The notes: generated by a model from the letters alone, not told the origin. A stretch of DNA of 64,000 nt from Crateriforma spongiae (GCF_012290005.1 NZ_JAAXMS010000005.1:1-64000); one strand, 5' to 3'; numbered from the stretch's first letter, positions 42,726 to 54,348 are shown. Numbers and translations are program-made.

Positions 42726-43160
42726 ATGACCGACGAAGCTGAAAACGATTTCACGCCCCCGGGTGCCGATGATTTTGTCGTTTCCGAAGACAGTCTGGAC
42801 GAACACGGTTTCGCCTCCGTCTGGAACATCGTCTCGTCGACCGTTGGCGACGATCTGTATCGGACGCGCGAAGTCGCCGGACGTCTGATGGGATTTCTGT
42901 GCAAACACGAATGTGACTTCGTCGTCACCAGTTCGGCCAACGCGGAATACCTGGATCAGAAATTCGAGCAGGACAAAAAACTGCTGCACGACTGGAAGGC
43001 CGAAAGCGAGATGGTCGACATCATCGCTCAGCATGCCGAAGTGCACTTCAAAACCATGAAGCTGTTCTTGGCCAACCGCCGGTACAAGCCGGACGCGAAC
43101 TACAGCCCCACGCGGGCGAATCGCAAGAAGTGGTTCGAGGAAACCTGGAACGTCGGCTGA
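42726..43160 (+). CDS. Conserved-type cytoplasmic protein, unknown function
   Basis: 144 aa. An acidic N-terminus (MTDEAENDFTPPGADDF) and a helical body with GRLMGFLCKHECDFVVTSSA and the basic end PTRANRKKWFEETWNVG. No signal or membrane segment. The CKHEC pair could be metal-linked. No family recognised. ATG 42726 chosen because the reading frame upstream is atypical. Confidence 0.65.
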   Translation: MTDEAENDFTPPGADDFVVSEDSLDEHGFASVWNIVSSTVGDDLYRTREVAGRLMGFLCKHECDFVVTSSANAEYLDQKFEQDKKLLHDWKAESEMVDIIAQHAEVHFKTMKLFLANRRYKPDANYSPTRANRKKWFEETWNVG

Positions 43161-43458
43161 TTCCGCTTCGGCGGAATTGAATTTGGCTGAATCGACGTCG
43201 AAGAGCCGTTGATCGCAGCATCTCGGCCACGCCGAAGGCGTCGTCGTCGTCCAAAGCCGTCGGTGACGATTTGTTTTCGGGCGCGTGCAAACGCGTCGCG
43301 GGATCGACCGCCGTGTTGATCGATGGCTGTTTCATTTGGAGCGTTGATCATCCTGGTCGATGATCGGCGACCCTTGTCCGAGCGTATCGTGTCCCAGTGC
43401 AACGGATTTGCGCTGCGCCGACGCGGGTCAGACCTGTGCGAATCGCAACGGAGTAACG

Positions 43459-44523
43459 ATGGCGCGAAACGAACAATTGATCCGTCAGCACAAACTGTTG
43501 CAGCTGATGGAAATTTCGCGATTCGGCCGCACGCTGGACGAATTACGCGACGATTTGGTCGCCGATCTTGGTTTGACCAAGCTGCATTCGCGCACCGTTC
43601 GACGTGATCTGGAAGCACTGCAGGCGGCGGGATTTGCCATTCAAAGCGAAGTGGTGGATCGGGGCCGCGTCTACAAGATCGGCCAGTTCAACCAGAACGC
43701 CGTACACGAAGTCGGCGTGTCGGCGACCGAAATGATCGCGTTGGCCATCGGCCGCGAACTGCTGCACCCGCTGATCGGCACCCAGTATTGGCGTGGCATC
43801 GAAACGTTTTGGAACAAGTTGCAAGAGACCGTTCCCGACGGCGTTTATGACCACTACCAGCGGTATCGCAAGACGCTGCACGTATTCGGTTCGCCAGCCA
43901 AAAGTTACGAGGAACACGCCGGAACTCTGAAGACGATCAACCGCGCGATTGTCGAACACCGTGTCGTGGAAATCGAATACGCATCGGTCGGCAATCCCGT
44001 GCGACAGCGTCGTCTGGAACCTTATGGTTTGGCGGTTTATCAGGGCAGCATTTACGTCGTCGCAGTCGAATCGGGGATTCCCAATCCGGACAACCAAACG
44101 ACCGGCCAACGGCTGAGAAATTGGAAACTCGATCGCTTTCAAAGCGCCGTCGCGCTCAGCGAATACTTCACGCCCGACGAATCGGTCGACATCTCCAAGC
44201 ATCTCAGCAAAAGCATCGGTATCTTCTCCGGTGAAAACCCGACCAGCGTGAAGATCCGCTTGGGCAAACGGGCCGCTGCGTGGGTGCGTGAAGACCCTTG
44301 GCACCCCGAACAGCGGCTGGAACCTCGTGCCGACGGTGCGGCATTGCTGACCGTCCCCGCGTCGCACCCGCGGGAAGTCTTGCCGAAGGTGTTGTCGCTG
44401 GGGTTGGATGCCGAAGTATTGGGGCCGGCCGAATTTCGCGAAGCGGTCGCCGTTGCGGTCAAAGAGATGCACCGGCTGTATCAAGACGACGGGGAATCAG
44501 GCGACGATTCCGCGGGGACTTAG
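43459..44523 (+). CDS. HTH and WYL-domain transcriptional regulator (YafY-like)
   Basis: 354 aa. N-terminal winged HTH (1-75: HKLLQLMEISRFGRTLDELR, HSRTVRRDLEALQAAGFAIQ) then a WYL domain with HRVVEIEYASVGNPVRQRRL and EPYGLAVYQGSIYVVAV, where YGLAVYQGSIYVVA corresponds to the W-Y-L region, and a C-terminal WCX extension (KIRLGKRAAAWVREDPWHPE). WYL regulators sense ligands or nucleic acids and often control DNA-damage or defence genes. GGAG at 43450-43453 supports ATG 43459. Confidence 0.93.
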   Translation: MARNEQLIRQHKLLQLMEISRFGRTLDELRDDLVADLGLTKLHSRTVRRDLEALQAAGFAIQSEVVDRGRVYKIGQFNQNAVHEVGVSATEMIALAIGRELLHPLIGTQYWRGIETFWNKLQETVPDGVYDHYQRYRKTLHVFGSPAKSYEEHAGTLKTINRAIVEHRVVEIEYASVGNPVRQRRLEPYGLAVYQGSIYVVAVESGIPNPDNQTTGQRLRNWKLDRFQSAVALSEYFTPDESVDISKHLSKSIGIFSGENPTSVKIRLGKRAAAWVREDPWHPEQRLEPRADGAALLTVPASHPREVLPKVLSLGLDAEVLGPAEFREAVAVAVKEMHRLYQDDGESGDDSAGT

Positions 44524-44669
44524 GCAAACTGGGGGCCTGGACGTCTGTGGACGCGGTAGATCGTCGCGTTCGTCGTTGCAATGGTCGATCGGACCGAAAT
44601 GGGCGGTCGATCACGACGCCGTGGAACCAAATCGCGGGCTCGACCGGCGGAACGGACCTGGGGTTTCGC

Positions 44670-45089
44670 CTAGCGAACCCACTCGATTTTTCCTGACGCG
44701 TCGGGCGTCATCGGTTGGAATCCGTCTTCGGTCGGATCGTTGGCGTACATGTACGTGTAGGCGTATCCGAGCGAACCGCCCTGGTCGTCATAGGCTTCGA
44801 CGATCACGCGGTGGTACAGGTCGGGCGACCCTGGTTGTTCCGCACCTTCGACCTTGTCCAAGGCGTGAATGACCTTGTCGATATCGTCGTCTTGGAACGT
44901 CCAAAGCTGGCCCACAACGGTATTTTCGCCTTGTCCGAGTGCCGGATAGTCTTCGCGGTCAAACAAGTTGGCGCGGATCGACGCATCCTGGATCGATTCA
45001 GGCTGAAGCGGCCAGCAGCTTTCGCGGCATTGCCCCTTCTTCAAGGTTCCATAAACAAAAACGGCATTCGGAGATTCTGGGATAGACAT
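44670..45089 (-). CDS. Gamma-glutamylcyclotransferase (AIG2)-like protein
   Basis: 139 aa. Starts with the hallmark NAVFVYGTLKKGQCR, then ASIRANLFDREDYPALGQGE and GQLWTFQDDDIDKVIHALDKVEG, where the Glu of the KVEG segment is the expected catalytic acid, and YHRVIVEAYD...GYAYTYMY. Such enzymes release 5-oxoproline from gamma-glutamyl compounds, though many bacterial members have unknown substrates. ATG 45089 preferred over one 7 codons upstream. Confidence 0.88.
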   Translation of the reverse strand: MSIPESPNAVFVYGTLKKGQCRESCWPLQPESIQDASIRANLFDREDYPALGQGENTVVGQLWTFQDDDIDKVIHALDKVEGAEQPGSPDLYHRVIVEAYDDQGGSLGYAYTYMYANDPTEDGFQPMTPDASGKIEWVR

Positions 45090-45228
45090 TGCAATCGGAC
45101 AGCTGTGCAAGAAAGAATCGTTCGCGCATCATGACGGGTCATGATTCGGTGGCCGGGTCGAAAAATCCTGACCGGCGGCCTCCGTTGAATCCTATGTCGC
45201 CCATCGTATCAATTTCGAACCAAAACGT

Positions 45229-45882
45229 ATGTCGCTGGAACCTGATTTCGTCGCCGCCCTGGATTCGCACGGGATCGAGCTGGATCCTGCGCAGGCGAAA
45301 CAGCTGCAGGACTACGCCCAACTGGTGTGGCAATGGAATGAGAAACTGAATCTGACGCGACACACCACATGGGACCTGTTCGTCGGGCGTGATCTGAGGG
45401 ACTGTTTGCAATTGGCACCGTTGCTGGAGGCCGATGAAGAGGTCTTGGACGTCGGCAGCGGTAACGGTGTGCCGGGGATTCCGATCGCAATTTTGCGGCC
45501 TGATCTGCAGATGTCATTGGCCGAATCGGTGGGCAAGCGGGCGAAGGTGTTGGACGACATCGTGTCCGATTTGAACCTGCCGGTGACGGTTTACGGTGCC
45601 CGCGGCGAACATCTTTTGGAAGATTTTCGATTCACCACGATCATCGCCCGCGCGGTCGGCAGCTTGACCAAGTTTTGCCGATGGATCGAGCCGCATTGGA
45701 CCAACGTTGATCGGCTTTTGCTGATCAAAGGCCCCAAATGGGTGGACGAACGGGGCGAAGCCCGACATCACGGGCTGATGAAAGGTCTGGAATTGCGACG
45801 CGTCGTTTCGTATCCATTGGCCGCCGACGGGCCAGACGAAGGCGTCATCTTGCAACTCAACCGCGCCGGCCGGTTCGGTTGA
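45229..45882 (+). CDS. rsmG: 16S rRNA (guanine527-N7)-methyltransferase
   Basis: 217 aa, the standard length. Motifs: QWNEKLNLTRHTTWDLFVGR, SAM-binding loop EVLDVGSGNGVPGIPIAI, ESVGKRAKVLDDIVSDLNLP, IIARAVGSLTKFCRWIEPHW and LLIKGPKWVDE. It methylates G527 of 16S rRNA in the decoding centre; loss gives low-level streptomycin resistance. It is not next to mnmG/parAB as in many genomes. Confidence 0.95.
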   Translation: MSLEPDFVAALDSHGIELDPAQAKQLQDYAQLVWQWNEKLNLTRHTTWDLFVGRDLRDCLQLAPLLEADEEVLDVGSGNGVPGIPIAILRPDLQMSLAESVGKRAKVLDDIVSDLNLPVTVYGARGEHLLEDFRFTTIIARAVGSLTKFCRWIEPHWTNVDRLLLIKGPKWVDERGEARHHGLMKGLELRRVVSYPLAADGPDEGVILQLNRAGRFG

Positions 45883-46064
45883 CGGTCGATAGCGACCTAT
45901 GATGTCGCACCATTCGATCTATACTCGCGGCATCCCACGATCGACGTGGCCCTCGGGGCACCGTATTGACCAGAGATTCATGCCGGCCGGATGACAGTCC
46001 GGGTGGTTCTGGTTTCCCTCTTTGTCACTTATCGCCAGTTTTCCTCATCGGACCAGACGGGTTG

Positions 46065-46976
46065 ATGACCGATTATCGACTGACGCACCTGAAGCAATTA
46101 GAAGCGGAAAGTATTCATATTTTTCGCGAAGTCGTCGCCGAGTTTTCCAAGCCGGTGATGCTGTATTCGATCGGCAAAGACAGCGCGGTGCTGCTGCATC
46201 TGGCCATGAAGGCATTCCATCCCGGAAAGTTGCCGTTTCCTTTGCTGCACGTCGACACGACGTACAAGTTCAAGGACATGATCGACTTTCGCGAAAACTA
46301 CGTTCGCAAAGAATTGGGATTGGACGTCCTGGTGCATACCAACCAGGAAGGTTTGAAGCTGAACATCCCGCCGTGGGAAGACAGCGAACGTCACACCGAG
46401 ATCATGAAGACCGACGCGCTGAAGGCGGCGCTGGACAAGTACCAGTTCGATGCCGCATTCGGTGGTGCACGGCGTGACGAAGAAAAAAGTCGCGCGAAAG
46501 AACGCGTCTTCAGCTTCCGCGACAAGTCGCACCGTTGGGATCCGAAGAACCAACGTCCCGAATTGTGGAACCTGTACAACGGACGCGTCAACAAAGGCGA
46601 ATCGATCCGCGTGTTCCCGATGAGCAATTGGACGGAGTTGGATGTTTGGCAATACATCCACTTGGAAAACATCCCCATCGTGCCGCTGTATTTGTCGGCA
46701 CCACGACCCGTCGTCAACCGTGACGGGCTGTTGTTGATGCGTGACGACGATCGTATGCCGCTGCTGCCCGGTGAAAAGGAAGAAGTCAAAATGGTGCGGT
46801 TCCGCACCCTGGGTTGTTACCCGTTGTCCGGCGCGGTCGAAAGCGAAGCGACCACGTTGCCCGAAGTCATCCAAGAAATGTTGCTGGCAACGACCAGCGA
46901 ACGCCAAGGCCGAATCATCGACCAGGACGAAGGCGGTGCGGGCATGGAAGAAAAGAAACGTCGGGGATATTTCTAG
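46065..46976 (+). CDS. cysD: Sulfate adenylyltransferase subunit 2
   Basis: 303 aa. PP-loop ATPase of the adenylylating type: [60 protein letters not shown] and [20 protein letters not shown], with the typical C-terminus [15 protein letters not shown]. Makes APS from sulfate and ATP together with CysN. ATG 46065 selected by the conserved start [20 protein letters not shown]. Followed 143 nt later by cysNC, same strand. Confidence 0.97.
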   Translation: MTDYRLTHLKQLEAESIHIFREVVAEFSKPVMLYSIGKDSAVLLHLAMKAFHPGKLPFPLLHVDTTYKFKDMIDFRENYVRKELGLDVLVHTNQEGLKLNIPPWEDSERHTEIMKTDALKAALDKYQFDAAFGGARRDEEKSRAKERVFSFRDKSHRWDPKNQRPELWNLYNGRVNKGESIRVFPMSNWTELDVWQYIHLENIPIVPLYLSAPRPVVNRDGLLLMRDDDRMPLLPGEKEEVKMVRFRTLGCYPLSGAVESEATTLPEVIQEMLLATTSERQGRIIDQDEGGAGMEEKKRRGYF

Positions 46977-47119
46977 CCCATCGACGTTGGCCCACGCCGC
47001 ACCCAAACGTCGCGGCGATGCGGGCCGTTTTCAATCGCACGGATCGGACGATCCCGTGTTTCCAAATGCTTTTTCGCTGACCGCTTTTCGCACACTGTCC
47101 TCAAAATCCTTTCACATCC

Positions 47120-49063
47120 ATGTCCCATAAATCTGATCTGATCGCGACCGACATTGATGCTTACCTGAAGCAGCACGAACAGAAACAGTTGCTGCGGTTC
47201 ATCACGTGTGGCAGTGTGGATGACGGCAAAAGCACGCTGATCGGGCGGCTGTTGTACGACAGCAAGATGATTTACGAGGATCAGCTGGCCCAAATCGAAG
47301 CAGACAGCAAGATCGTCGGGACGACCGGCGGCAGTTTCGACCCGGCGTTGTTGACCGATGGTTTGAAAGCCGAACGCGAACAGGGCATCACGATCGATGT
47401 CGCTTATCGCTATTTCAGCACGGCGAAGCGGAAATTCATCATCGCCGATACGCCCGGGCACGAACAATACACGCGAAACATGGCCACCGGTGGCAGCACC
47501 GCGGACTTGGCCGTGATTCTGATCGATGCCCGGCACGGCGTGCTGACGCAAACCAAACGACACAGCTTTATCGTGTCGTTATTGGGGATCCGGCACGTGG
47601 TCATTGCGGTCAACAAGATGGACTTGATTGACCACAGCGAAGAAAAATTCAACAAGATCTGCGACGACTATCGCGGGTTCGCAACCAAGTTGGATCTTCC
47701 CGATCTGCATTTCATTCCCATCAGCGCGCTGAACGGCGACAACCTGGTCGACCCCAGCGAAAACATGCCGTGGTATCGCGGCAGCACGTTGATGAACTTC
47801 TTGGAAACGGTCTACATCGGCAGCGACCGAAACCTGCAGGATTTCCGCTTCCCCGTCCAATACGTCAATCGACCCAATCTGGACTTTCGTGGGTTCTGTG
47901 GAACGATCGCCTCGGGAACGATCCGGGTGGGCGAAGAAGTGGTGTCGCTGCCCAGCAAACAGACCAGCACCGTCAAAAGCATCGTGACCTACGACGGTGA
48001 TCTGGACGAAGCGTTTGCACCGCTGTCGGTCACGCTGACGCTGAACGACGAAATCGATGCCAGTCGCGGCGACATGATCGTCCGCACCGGCAATCTGCCC
48101 AAAACCAGCGACCGCTTTGATGCAATGCTGGTTTGGATGAACGAAAAAGCGATGAAGCCCGGTCAGACGTATTTATTCAAACATACGACGCAGACCATTC
48201 CGGGGACGGTGGATTCGCTGAAGTACCAAGTCGACGTCAACACGTTGCACCGGAACCCGGCGCCGACACTGAACTTGAACGAAATCGGCCGCGTCGCCAT
48301 TTCGCTCAGCGCACCGATTCACTTCGATGCCTACGCGCGTAACCGTGGCACCGGCGCGTTCATCATCGTCGACCGAATCAGCAATGCGACCATTGCTGCG
48401 GGGATGATCCTGGATCGTGATTCCGCCGGTGATCAACGCAGCGTTTGGGAGGATGAAGAATCCGCACGCGGCGAAGGCCAAGACGAACTGTCCGTGGTGT
48501 CGCCCGACGAACGGCAGGCACGCTACGGCCAGAAACCGGCCACCGTGTTGCTGACCGGCTTGACCGGCAGCGGCAAGACCGCGATCGCCAAAGCCGTGGA
48601 ACGAAAACTGTTTGATGCGGGACGTGCGGTCACGGTCATCGATGGCGAACACGTGCGTCGCGGCTTAAGTTTGGATCTCGGGTTCACCGCCGAAGACCGC
48701 AGCGAAAATCTTCGCCGCAGTGCTCACCTGGCCCACGCCATCAACGATGCCGGTCTGATTTGCATCGCGTCGTTTGTGGCCCCCAGTGAAGACGTTCGCC
48801 AAAAGGTTGCCGGCTTGATTGGCGCCGATCGTTTCTTGGTCGTTCACGTCGACACACCGGTGGAAGTTTGCCGGGAACGCGACACCAAGGGCCAGTACGC
48901 TCAAGCCGATGCCGGTGAACTAAAGAACTTCCCTGGTGTCACCGCGACCTACGAAGAACCGCAGTCGCCCGCGTTGAAGCTGGACACCAGCAAGCAAACG
49001 GTCGAACAGTGTGCCGACCAAGTCATCGGTTTGTTGGTCGATCAAGGCGTCATCAAGGGCTAG
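47120..49063 (+). CDS. cysNC: Bifunctional sulfate adenylyltransferase subunit 1 / APS kinase
   Basis: 647 aa. N-terminal EF-Tu-like GTPase CysN with G1 [20 protein letters not shown]3 [12 protein letters not shown] and G4 NKMD, then beta-barrel domains to about 430. C-terminal CysC (about 470-645) with P-loop [28 protein letters not shown] and [14 protein letters not shown]. The fusion couples GTP-driven APS formation to phosphorylation into PAPS. PAPS can feed cysteine synthesis or sulfotransferases; neither a PAPS reductase nor a sulfotransferase is adjacent. Confidence 0.97.
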   Translation: MSHKSDLIATDIDAYLKQHEQKQLLRFITCGSVDDGKSTLIGRLLYDSKMIYEDQLAQIEADSKIVGTTGGSFDPALLTDGLKAEREQGITIDVAYRYFSTAKRKFIIADTPGHEQYTRNMATGGSTADLAVILIDARHGVLTQTKRHSFIVSLLGIRHVVIAVNKMDLIDHSEEKFNKICDDYRGFATKLDLPDLHFIPISALNGDNLVDPSENMPWYRGSTLMNFLETVYIGSDRNLQDFRFPVQYVNRPNLDFRGFCGTIASGTIRVGEEVVSLPSKQTSTVKSIVTYDGDLDEAFAPLSVTLTLNDEIDASRGDMIVRTGNLPKTSDRFDAMLVWMNEKAMKPGQTYLFKHTTQTIPGTVDSLKYQVDVNTLHRNPAPTLNLNEIGRVAISLSAPIHFDAYARNRGTGAFIIVDRISNATIAAGMILDRDSAGDQRSVWEDEESARGEGQDELSVVSPDERQARYGQKPATVLLTGLTGSGKTAIAKAVERKLFDAGRAVTVIDGEHVRRGLSLDLGFTAEDRSENLRRSAHLAHAINDAGLICIASFVAPSEDVRQKVAGLIGADRFLVVHVDTPVEVCRERDTKGQYAQADAGELKNFPGVTATYEEPQSPALKLDTSKQTVEQCADQVIGLLVDQGVIKG

Positions 49064-49263
49064 ACGTCCACCGGACCTGGCTTTGGCAACGCGGCGAAAG
49101 GCATGTCGGAATCGACAATCGCGACGAACCCACAGGCCGCTGGCGGGCGAGTCGCATGGCGGGCGGGATGAAGCAAAATTTGCTTCGGCGCGATGCTGCG
49201 GGATAAACTGGGGCTTCGGTTTAACTGCCCGCCGAATGCCCCACCTCCAACGCCTCACGTTTC

Positions 49264-52200
49264 ATGCCTTTGCCCGCCCTTGTCGGCGCCGCGACGCGAT
49301 TGCGAATCGTCGGGCTGGTCGCCGTACCGTTGTTGATCAGCGGTTTTGACGGTGATCCGCTTTTCGCATCCGATTCCAGTGTCGACTTTGCGACCGACAT
49401 CCGGCCGTTGTTGTCGGAACACTGTTTTCAATGCCATGGACCCGATCCGGAATCCCGCCAAGCCGATTTGCGTTTGGACATCGGCGATGACGCCGCATGG
49501 GTTTTGGACACCGATGCGCCGGATGACAGTGAACTGATCGCTCGCGTGACCAGTGATGATCCAGATCTGTTGATGCCGCCGCCGGAATCCGGCCGACGTC
49601 TGGACCCGAAGGAAGTGGATCGGTTGCGGCGTTGGATGGCCGACGGAGCCTCGTTCGAAAGCCACTGGGCATTCACCGCTCCGGTGCAACACCCTGTTCC
49701 CAATGTCCATGATCTTGGTTGGGTCAAAAATCCGATCGACCATTTTGTGTTGTCCAAGATCGAATCCGCCGGAAGGAAACCTTCGCCCGTTGCGGATCCG
49801 GCGACGTTGCTGCGTCGGTTGTCGTTGGACTTGATCGGGTTGCCCCCGACCCCGGAACAGATTGCCGAATTCACGTCACAGTACGAAAATTCGGGTAGCG
49901 CCGATGCGGTCTATCATCGCTGGGTGGATCGCTTGTTGGATTCACCCGCGTATGGCGAACGTTGGAGTCGGGTTTGGTTGGACGCCGCACGGTATGCCGA
50001 TTCGGACGGGTACGAGAAAGACAAGCCACGACAAGTCTGGTTCTATCGTGATTGGGTGGTCGATTCGCTGAACCAAGACCGCCCCTACGACGACTTCATC
50101 ATTCGTCAAATCGCCGGCGACCTGCTGCCCGGTGCGACACAGGCGGATCATGTGGCAACCGGGTTCTTGCGAAACTCGATGGTCAACGAAGAAGGCGGCG
50201 CGGACCCCGAACAGTTTCGCATGGAAGCGATGTTCGACCGGATGGACGCAATCGGGAAATCCGTCTTGGGTTTAACGATCCAGTGTGCCCAGTGCCACAG
50301 CCATAAATACGACCCGATCAGCCATGAAGAGTATTACGGCTTGATGGCGTTCATCAACAACACTGACGATGCCTTTCACGTCGTTTACACACCGGATGAG
50401 ATCCAACAGCGACGAAGGGTGGTTCGGCAAGTCGACGATATGTATGCGGAAATCCGCAGGGTGACGCCGACATGGCAACGCGACCACCGGTCTTGGCAGA
50501 GACAACTGAAAAAGGAACGCCAACCCGTATGGGTAACCCCGACGTTGGAGTTCCTTGATTCGACGATCGGCGGACAGAAATTTTTGCCCCAGGACGATGG
50601 ATCTTATCTTTGCCAAGGATACGCACCGACGAACTTCAAGCCCAAGATGACCGCTCGATATGACGGCACGCGGTTGTCCGGGATCCGGATCCAAATGCTG
50701 ACCGATCCGAATTTGCCGCGGGGCGGACCCGGACGCAGCGTCGAAGGAACCTGGGGGCTGAGTGAATTGACTGCGGAGGTCGCTTTTTCGGGTTCACCTG
50801 ACAAAGTCATTCCCGTCAAGTTCGCCGAGGCTTGGGCGGATCGCCCGACGCCGGAAGCGGATCTGAAGCCGCGGTATGACAACCGCAAAGACACCAAACG
50901 CATCATTGGTTCGGTTGATTTTGCAATCGATGGCGATCTGACCACCGCATGGTCCAACGACCTCGGGTTTCCGCTGGCCAATCGCTCGCAATCCGCGTGG
51001 TTTCGTTTGGCCGAACCGATTGAAGTGCCCGAGGGTCAGCACGCGATCATTCACGTTTACCTAGCCCAGCGGCACGGCGGCTGGAACAGTGACGATAACC
51101 AAACGTTCAACGTCGGCCGATTCAAGCTTTCGTTCACCGGAGACAGCGTTCCATCGCGGTCACCGCTTTCGCCCGATGTCCAGTCGATTTTGGATCTTCC
51201 ACCGAAGCAGCGAAGCGACCAACAGAACGATCGATTGTTCCGTTCCTGGGTGCGACGACAAACAGATTTGGAATCTTGGCAGCAGGAGATCGATGCTGCG
51301 TGGACACAGCATCCGGCCGGCACCACACAATTAACATTATCCGAAAGACCGGGCCAGCGTTTAACGTCGCTGTTGGATCGTGGTGACTTCCTTAGCCCGG
51401 TGGCTCCGGTGCAGCCACATGTTCCTTCGTTCCTGCATGCGATGCAGCCGTCCGATGAACCGCCACGGTTGCAGTTCGCCCGGTGGTTGGTGGACCGTGA
51501 TAGCCCGACGACTCCGCGTTCGATCGTCAATCGGATTTGGCAGGCCTACTTTGGCGTCGGACTGGTGGAAACCAGCGACGACTTGGGGTCGCAGAGTTCA
51601 CCGCCGTCGCATCCAAAATTGTTGGATTGGTTGGCGGTGGATTTGATGGACAACGGATGGAGCTTAAAACATCTGCATCGCCGGATCGTGACGTCCGCAA
51701 CGTATCGCCAATCGTCGGTGGCCGCCGATGACATGTTGGCCGAAGACCCGTACAACCGCTTGCTGGCTCGAGGTGCACGCTTTCGCGCGCCGGCCGAAAC
51801 AGTTCGTGACATCACGTTGGCGGCCGCGGGATTGCTTGATCGTCGTGTCGGCGGCCCCAGTGTCACGCCACCGGCACCCGAGTTCCTATTTTTGCCGCCG
51901 GTCAGTTACGGGCCCAAAGTTTGGGACGATGCGGTCGGCGGTGATCGATACCGCCGTGGTTTGTACACGTTCCGCTTCCGCAGCGTCCCCTACCCGATGC
52001 TGGAAGCCTTTGATGCGGTGCCCGGAAACACGTCGTGCGTTCGCCGCAGTCGATCCAACACTCCGCTGCAAGCGTTGACCTCGTTGAACGAACCGATGGC
52101 GTTTGAGTGTGCGGCGGCAATGGCGGCGGACGTTTTGCTACGTCGCGATGACGACCCATCGGCGATGGATTTGGCTTTCCTGCGATGTACCGGACGCCGA

Positions 52201-52407
52201 CCCGAACCGACCGAGCGAAATGTATTGTTGTCCTTCTTGAATCGTCAACGCGAACGCATCAATGACGGGCAAGTCGATACGGCCCCCTTGCTTGCCGCGA
52301 TCCCAAAAGCTTTTTCGGCCATTCCGGTCGAAGATTCTGACTTGGCGGCCTGGGTTTTGACGTGTCGCGTGATGTTGAACTTGGACGAGACGATTTCACG
52401 GCAATAA
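49264..52407 (+). CDS. Planctomycete cytochrome c protein (PSCyt1, DUF1549, DUF1553)
   Basis: 1047 aa, exported (N-terminal [13 protein letters not shown]). A cytochrome-c-like domain carries one heme motif CFQCH (about residue 55) with [20 protein letters not shown] and a Met-containing [20 protein letters not shown] loop. DUF1549 follows (about 155-360: [32 protein letters not shown]), including a second CxxCH in [13 protein letters not shown] carbohydrate-binding-like insert lies near 420-620, then DUF1553 (about 730-1040: [40 protein letters not shown]). Proteins of this kind are greatly expanded in planctomycetes; a role in oxidative polysaccharide breakdown is suspected but unproven. 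The DUF1501 partner follows 66 nt later. Confidence 0.93.
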   Translation: MPLPALVGAATRLRIVGLVAVPLLISGFDGDPLFASDSSVDFATDIRPLLSEHCFQCHGPDPESRQADLRLDIGDDAAWVLDTDAPDDSELIARVTSDDPDLLMPPPESGRRLDPKEVDRLRRWMADGASFESHWAFTAPVQHPVPNVHDLGWVKNPIDHFVLSKIESAGRKPSPVADPATLLRRLSLDLIGLPPTPEQIAEFTSQYENSGSADAVYHRWVDRLLDSPAYGERWSRVWLDAARYADSDGYEKDKPRQVWFYRDWVVDSLNQDRPYDDFIIRQIAGDLLPGATQADHVATGFLRNSMVNEEGGADPEQFRMEAMFDRMDAIGKSVLGLTIQCAQCHSHKYDPISHEEYYGLMAFINNTDDAFHVVYTPDEIQQRRRVVRQVDDMYAEIRRVTPTWQRDHRSWQRQLKKERQPVWVTPTLEFLDSTIGGQKFLPQDDGSYLCQGYAPTNFKPKMTARYDGTRLSGIRIQMLTDPNLPRGGPGRSVEGTWGLSELTAEVAFSGSPDKVIPVKFAEAWADRPTPEADLKPRYDNRKDTKRIIGSVDFAIDGDLTTAWSNDLGFPLANRSQSAWFRLAEPIEVPEGQHAIIHVYLAQRHGGWNSDDNQTFNVGRFKLSFTGDSVPSRSPLSPDVQSILDLPPKQRSDQQNDRLFRSWVRRQTDLESWQQEIDAAWTQHPAGTTQLTLSERPGQRLTSLLDRGDFLSPVAPVQPHVPSFLHAMQPSDEPPRLQFARWLVDRDSPTTPRSIVNRIWQAYFGVGLVETSDDLGSQSSPPSHPKLLDWLAVDLMDNGWSLKHLHRRIVTSATYRQSSVAADDMLAEDPYNRLLARGARFRAPAETVRDITLAAAGLLDRRVGGPSVTPPAPEFLFLPPVSYGPKVWDDAVGGDRYRRGLYTFRFRSVPYPMLEAFDAVPGNTSCVRRSRSNTPLQALTSLNEPMAFECAAAMAADVLLRRDDDPSAMDLAFLRCTGRRPEPTERNVLLSFLNRQRERINDGQVDTAPLLAAIPKAFSAIPVEDSDLAAWVLTCRVMLNLDETISRQ

Positions 52408-52473
52408 GTCGACTGAACAGTTCACCCGGCAATCGTTGCTGTGGTGATCCAACCAAACATGGTGGTGCTTTTA

Positions 52474-53892
52474 ATGCATAACGACCAATTGATATCGGCC
52501 AGGGCGACCAGTCGTCGCTGGTTCTTGAAGGAATGCGGCGTGGGGCTTGGGGCAATCGCGGCCCAAAGCCTGATGCAAAGCGATGCCAGTGCGGCATCCG
52601 GTCCGTTGGCCGTTAAACCGCCGCATTTTCCGGGCAAGATCAAGAACGTGATCTTTTTGTTCATGGCTGGCGCACCCAGCCATTTGGAATTGTTCGATTA
52701 CAAACCACAGCTGGCAAAGTTTGATGGAACCTTGCCGCCGGCCGGATTGCTGGACGGTTACCGCGCCGCGTTCATCAATCCAAACTCGAAACTGTTGGGA
52801 CCGAAATTCAAATTCGCCAAGCACGGACAGTGCGGTGCGGAGATTTCGGAACTGTTGCCGCATACGGCCAAGGTGGCCGACGACCTGACGATTATCAAAT
52901 CGATGGTCACCGACGCTTTTAATCATGCGCCGGCACAGATCTTGATGAATACCGGGTCGCAGTTGTTCGGCAAGCCCAGTTTGGGGGCTTGGACTTTGTA
53001 CGGTCTGGGAAGCGAAGCGGAAGACTTGCCCGGTTTTGTTGTCTTCAGCAGCGGTCGAAAAGGCCCCAGCGGCGGGAACAGCAATTGGGGCAGCGGCTTT
53101 TTACCGACAGTGTACAACGGCGTGCAGTTGCGAAATGTCGGCGATCCAGTGCTGTACTTGTCCAATCCCGCTGGCATCGATCGGCAGACGCAGCGACAAA
53201 CGTTGGATGCGATCGGGGCATTGAATCAGCAACATTTGGAACGCGTGAACGATCCCGAAATTGCTACCCGAATCAATTCCTACGAAATGGCGTTTCGGAT
53301 GCAGGCCAGTGCACCGGAGCTGATGGATTTATCCAGCGAGACCCAGGAGACGTTGGATTTGTACGGAGTGGAACCAGAAAAATCGTCCTTCGCCAAAAAC
53401 TGTTTGCTGGCACGGCGATTGGTGCAGCGGGGAACGCGTTTCGTCCAGCTATTTCACGAAGCTTGGGACCAGCACGGCGACCTGGTCAACGGCTTGAAAC
53501 GGAATTGTGGCGACACCGATCAAGCGTGCGCGGCGTTGATCACGGATTTGAAGCGTCGCGGGATGTTGGATGAAACGCTGGTCATCTGGGGCGGGGAATT
53601 TGGACGCACGCCGATGGTTCAAGGTGGCGGCGACAATGGGCGTGACCACCACCCCAATGCGTTCACGATGTGGATGGCCGGTGGTGGACTGAAACCTGGT
53701 TTGACGATCGGGCAAAGCGACGAATTTGGGTTCAACGTGGTCGAAGACCGGGTTCATGTCCGCGATTTTCACGCCACGATTTTGCATCTGCTGGGATTTG
53801 ACCACGCGAGGCTAAGTGTGAAATTCCAAGGATTGGACCAACGCTTGACGGGGGTCGAACCGGCACACGTGGTCCAAAAGATCCTTGCTTGA
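52474..53892 (+). CDS. DUF1501 exported protein, partner of the DUF1549/1553 protein
   Basis: 472 aa. Tat-like signal SRRWFLKECGVGLGAIAAQS, then DUF1501, an alkaline-phosphatase/sulfatase-fold family: NVIFLFMAGAPSHLELFDYK, the metal-site-like SMVTDAFNHAPAQILMNTG, LFHEAWDQHGDLVNGLKRNC, ETLVIWGGEFGRTPMVQGGG and GRDHHPNAFTMWMAGGGLKP. Catalytic nucleophile not obvious. Almost always encoded beside PSCyt1/PSD1 proteins in planctomycetes, as here. Start ATG 52474 matches the usual N-terminus; the frame is open to 52441. Confidence 0.92.
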   Translation: MHNDQLISARATSRRWFLKECGVGLGAIAAQSLMQSDASAASGPLAVKPPHFPGKIKNVIFLFMAGAPSHLELFDYKPQLAKFDGTLPPAGLLDGYRAAFINPNSKLLGPKFKFAKHGQCGAEISELLPHTAKVADDLTIIKSMVTDAFNHAPAQILMNTGSQLFGKPSLGAWTLYGLGSEAEDLPGFVVFSSGRKGPSGGNSNWGSGFLPTVYNGVQLRNVGDPVLYLSNPAGIDRQTQRQTLDAIGALNQQHLERVNDPEIATRINSYEMAFRMQASAPELMDLSSETQETLDLYGVEPEKSSFAKNCLLARRLVQRGTRFVQLFHEAWDQHGDLVNGLKRNCGDTDQACAALITDLKRRGMLDETLVIWGGEFGRTPMVQGGGDNGRDHHPNAFTMWMAGGGLKPGLTIGQSDEFGFNVVEDRVHVRDFHATILHLLGFDHARLSVKFQGLDQRLTGVEPAHVVQKILA

Positions 53893-53928
53893 TTCAACGA
53901 TGTTCTTTTGCGTCGACATGGCGGTCGC

Positions 53929-54246
53929 CTAAGCCAAACACAGTCCGGCACCACACGTCGTCAGCCCCGGAGTCGGAGCGTATGTGGCCGGGGCTGGATC
54001 GTATTCGGCAATCGGCAAAGGCATCAAAACTTGTTCGGCCGGAGCCAAACGCACGTCTTCACAGCGGTCCAGGTAGAACTGTCGTGGTTCTTCGCGGCAC
54101 AGGCACATCGCCAGAACTCGGTCGCGACCGACGAATCGAATCGGGCTGATGGTTCGGTGCGTGCGTCGGCCCTTGCTGTCGACGTAGTCCATTTCGATGA
54201 CGTAGTGATCGCTGTCTTGCATGGCGCGGCGAAATTCGTTTTTCAT
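53929..54246 (-). CDS. Stand-alone WYL-like small protein
   Basis: 105 aa. The core YVIEMDYVDSKGRRTHRTIS PIRFVGRDRVLAMCLCREEP and QFYLDRCEDVRLAPAEQV has the strand order of a WYL domain without any DNA-binding part. The C-terminus is Pro/Ala/Cys-rich (GLTTCGAGLCLA). A GGGGGGA ribosome site precedes the ATG. Upstream lies copy B of the 20-bp dyad element, 102 nt from the start, the same arrangement as for the 119-aa gene at 11044. It could be a ligand-sensing or adaptor protein. Confidence 0.75.
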   Translation of the reverse strand: MKNEFRRAMQDSDHYVIEMDYVDSKGRRTHRTISPIRFVGRDRVLAMCLCREEPRQFYLDRCEDVRLAPAEQVLMPLPIAEYDPAPATYAPTPGLTTCGAGLCLA

Positions 54247-54348
54247 CAGTATTCCCCCCGGAACGTTGATTCTGTTTTTGGTGGATGGGGCGGGCGATCA
54301 CCTTGGCGTTGGCGATTTGCCCACCGGACACAGGTATCATCGCAGGGG

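Noticed and set aside
43048-43335. 95-codon minus-strand ORF near the WYL regulator
   Set aside because: Largely antisense to the end of the 144-aa gene, with Arg/Ser-rich shadow composition.
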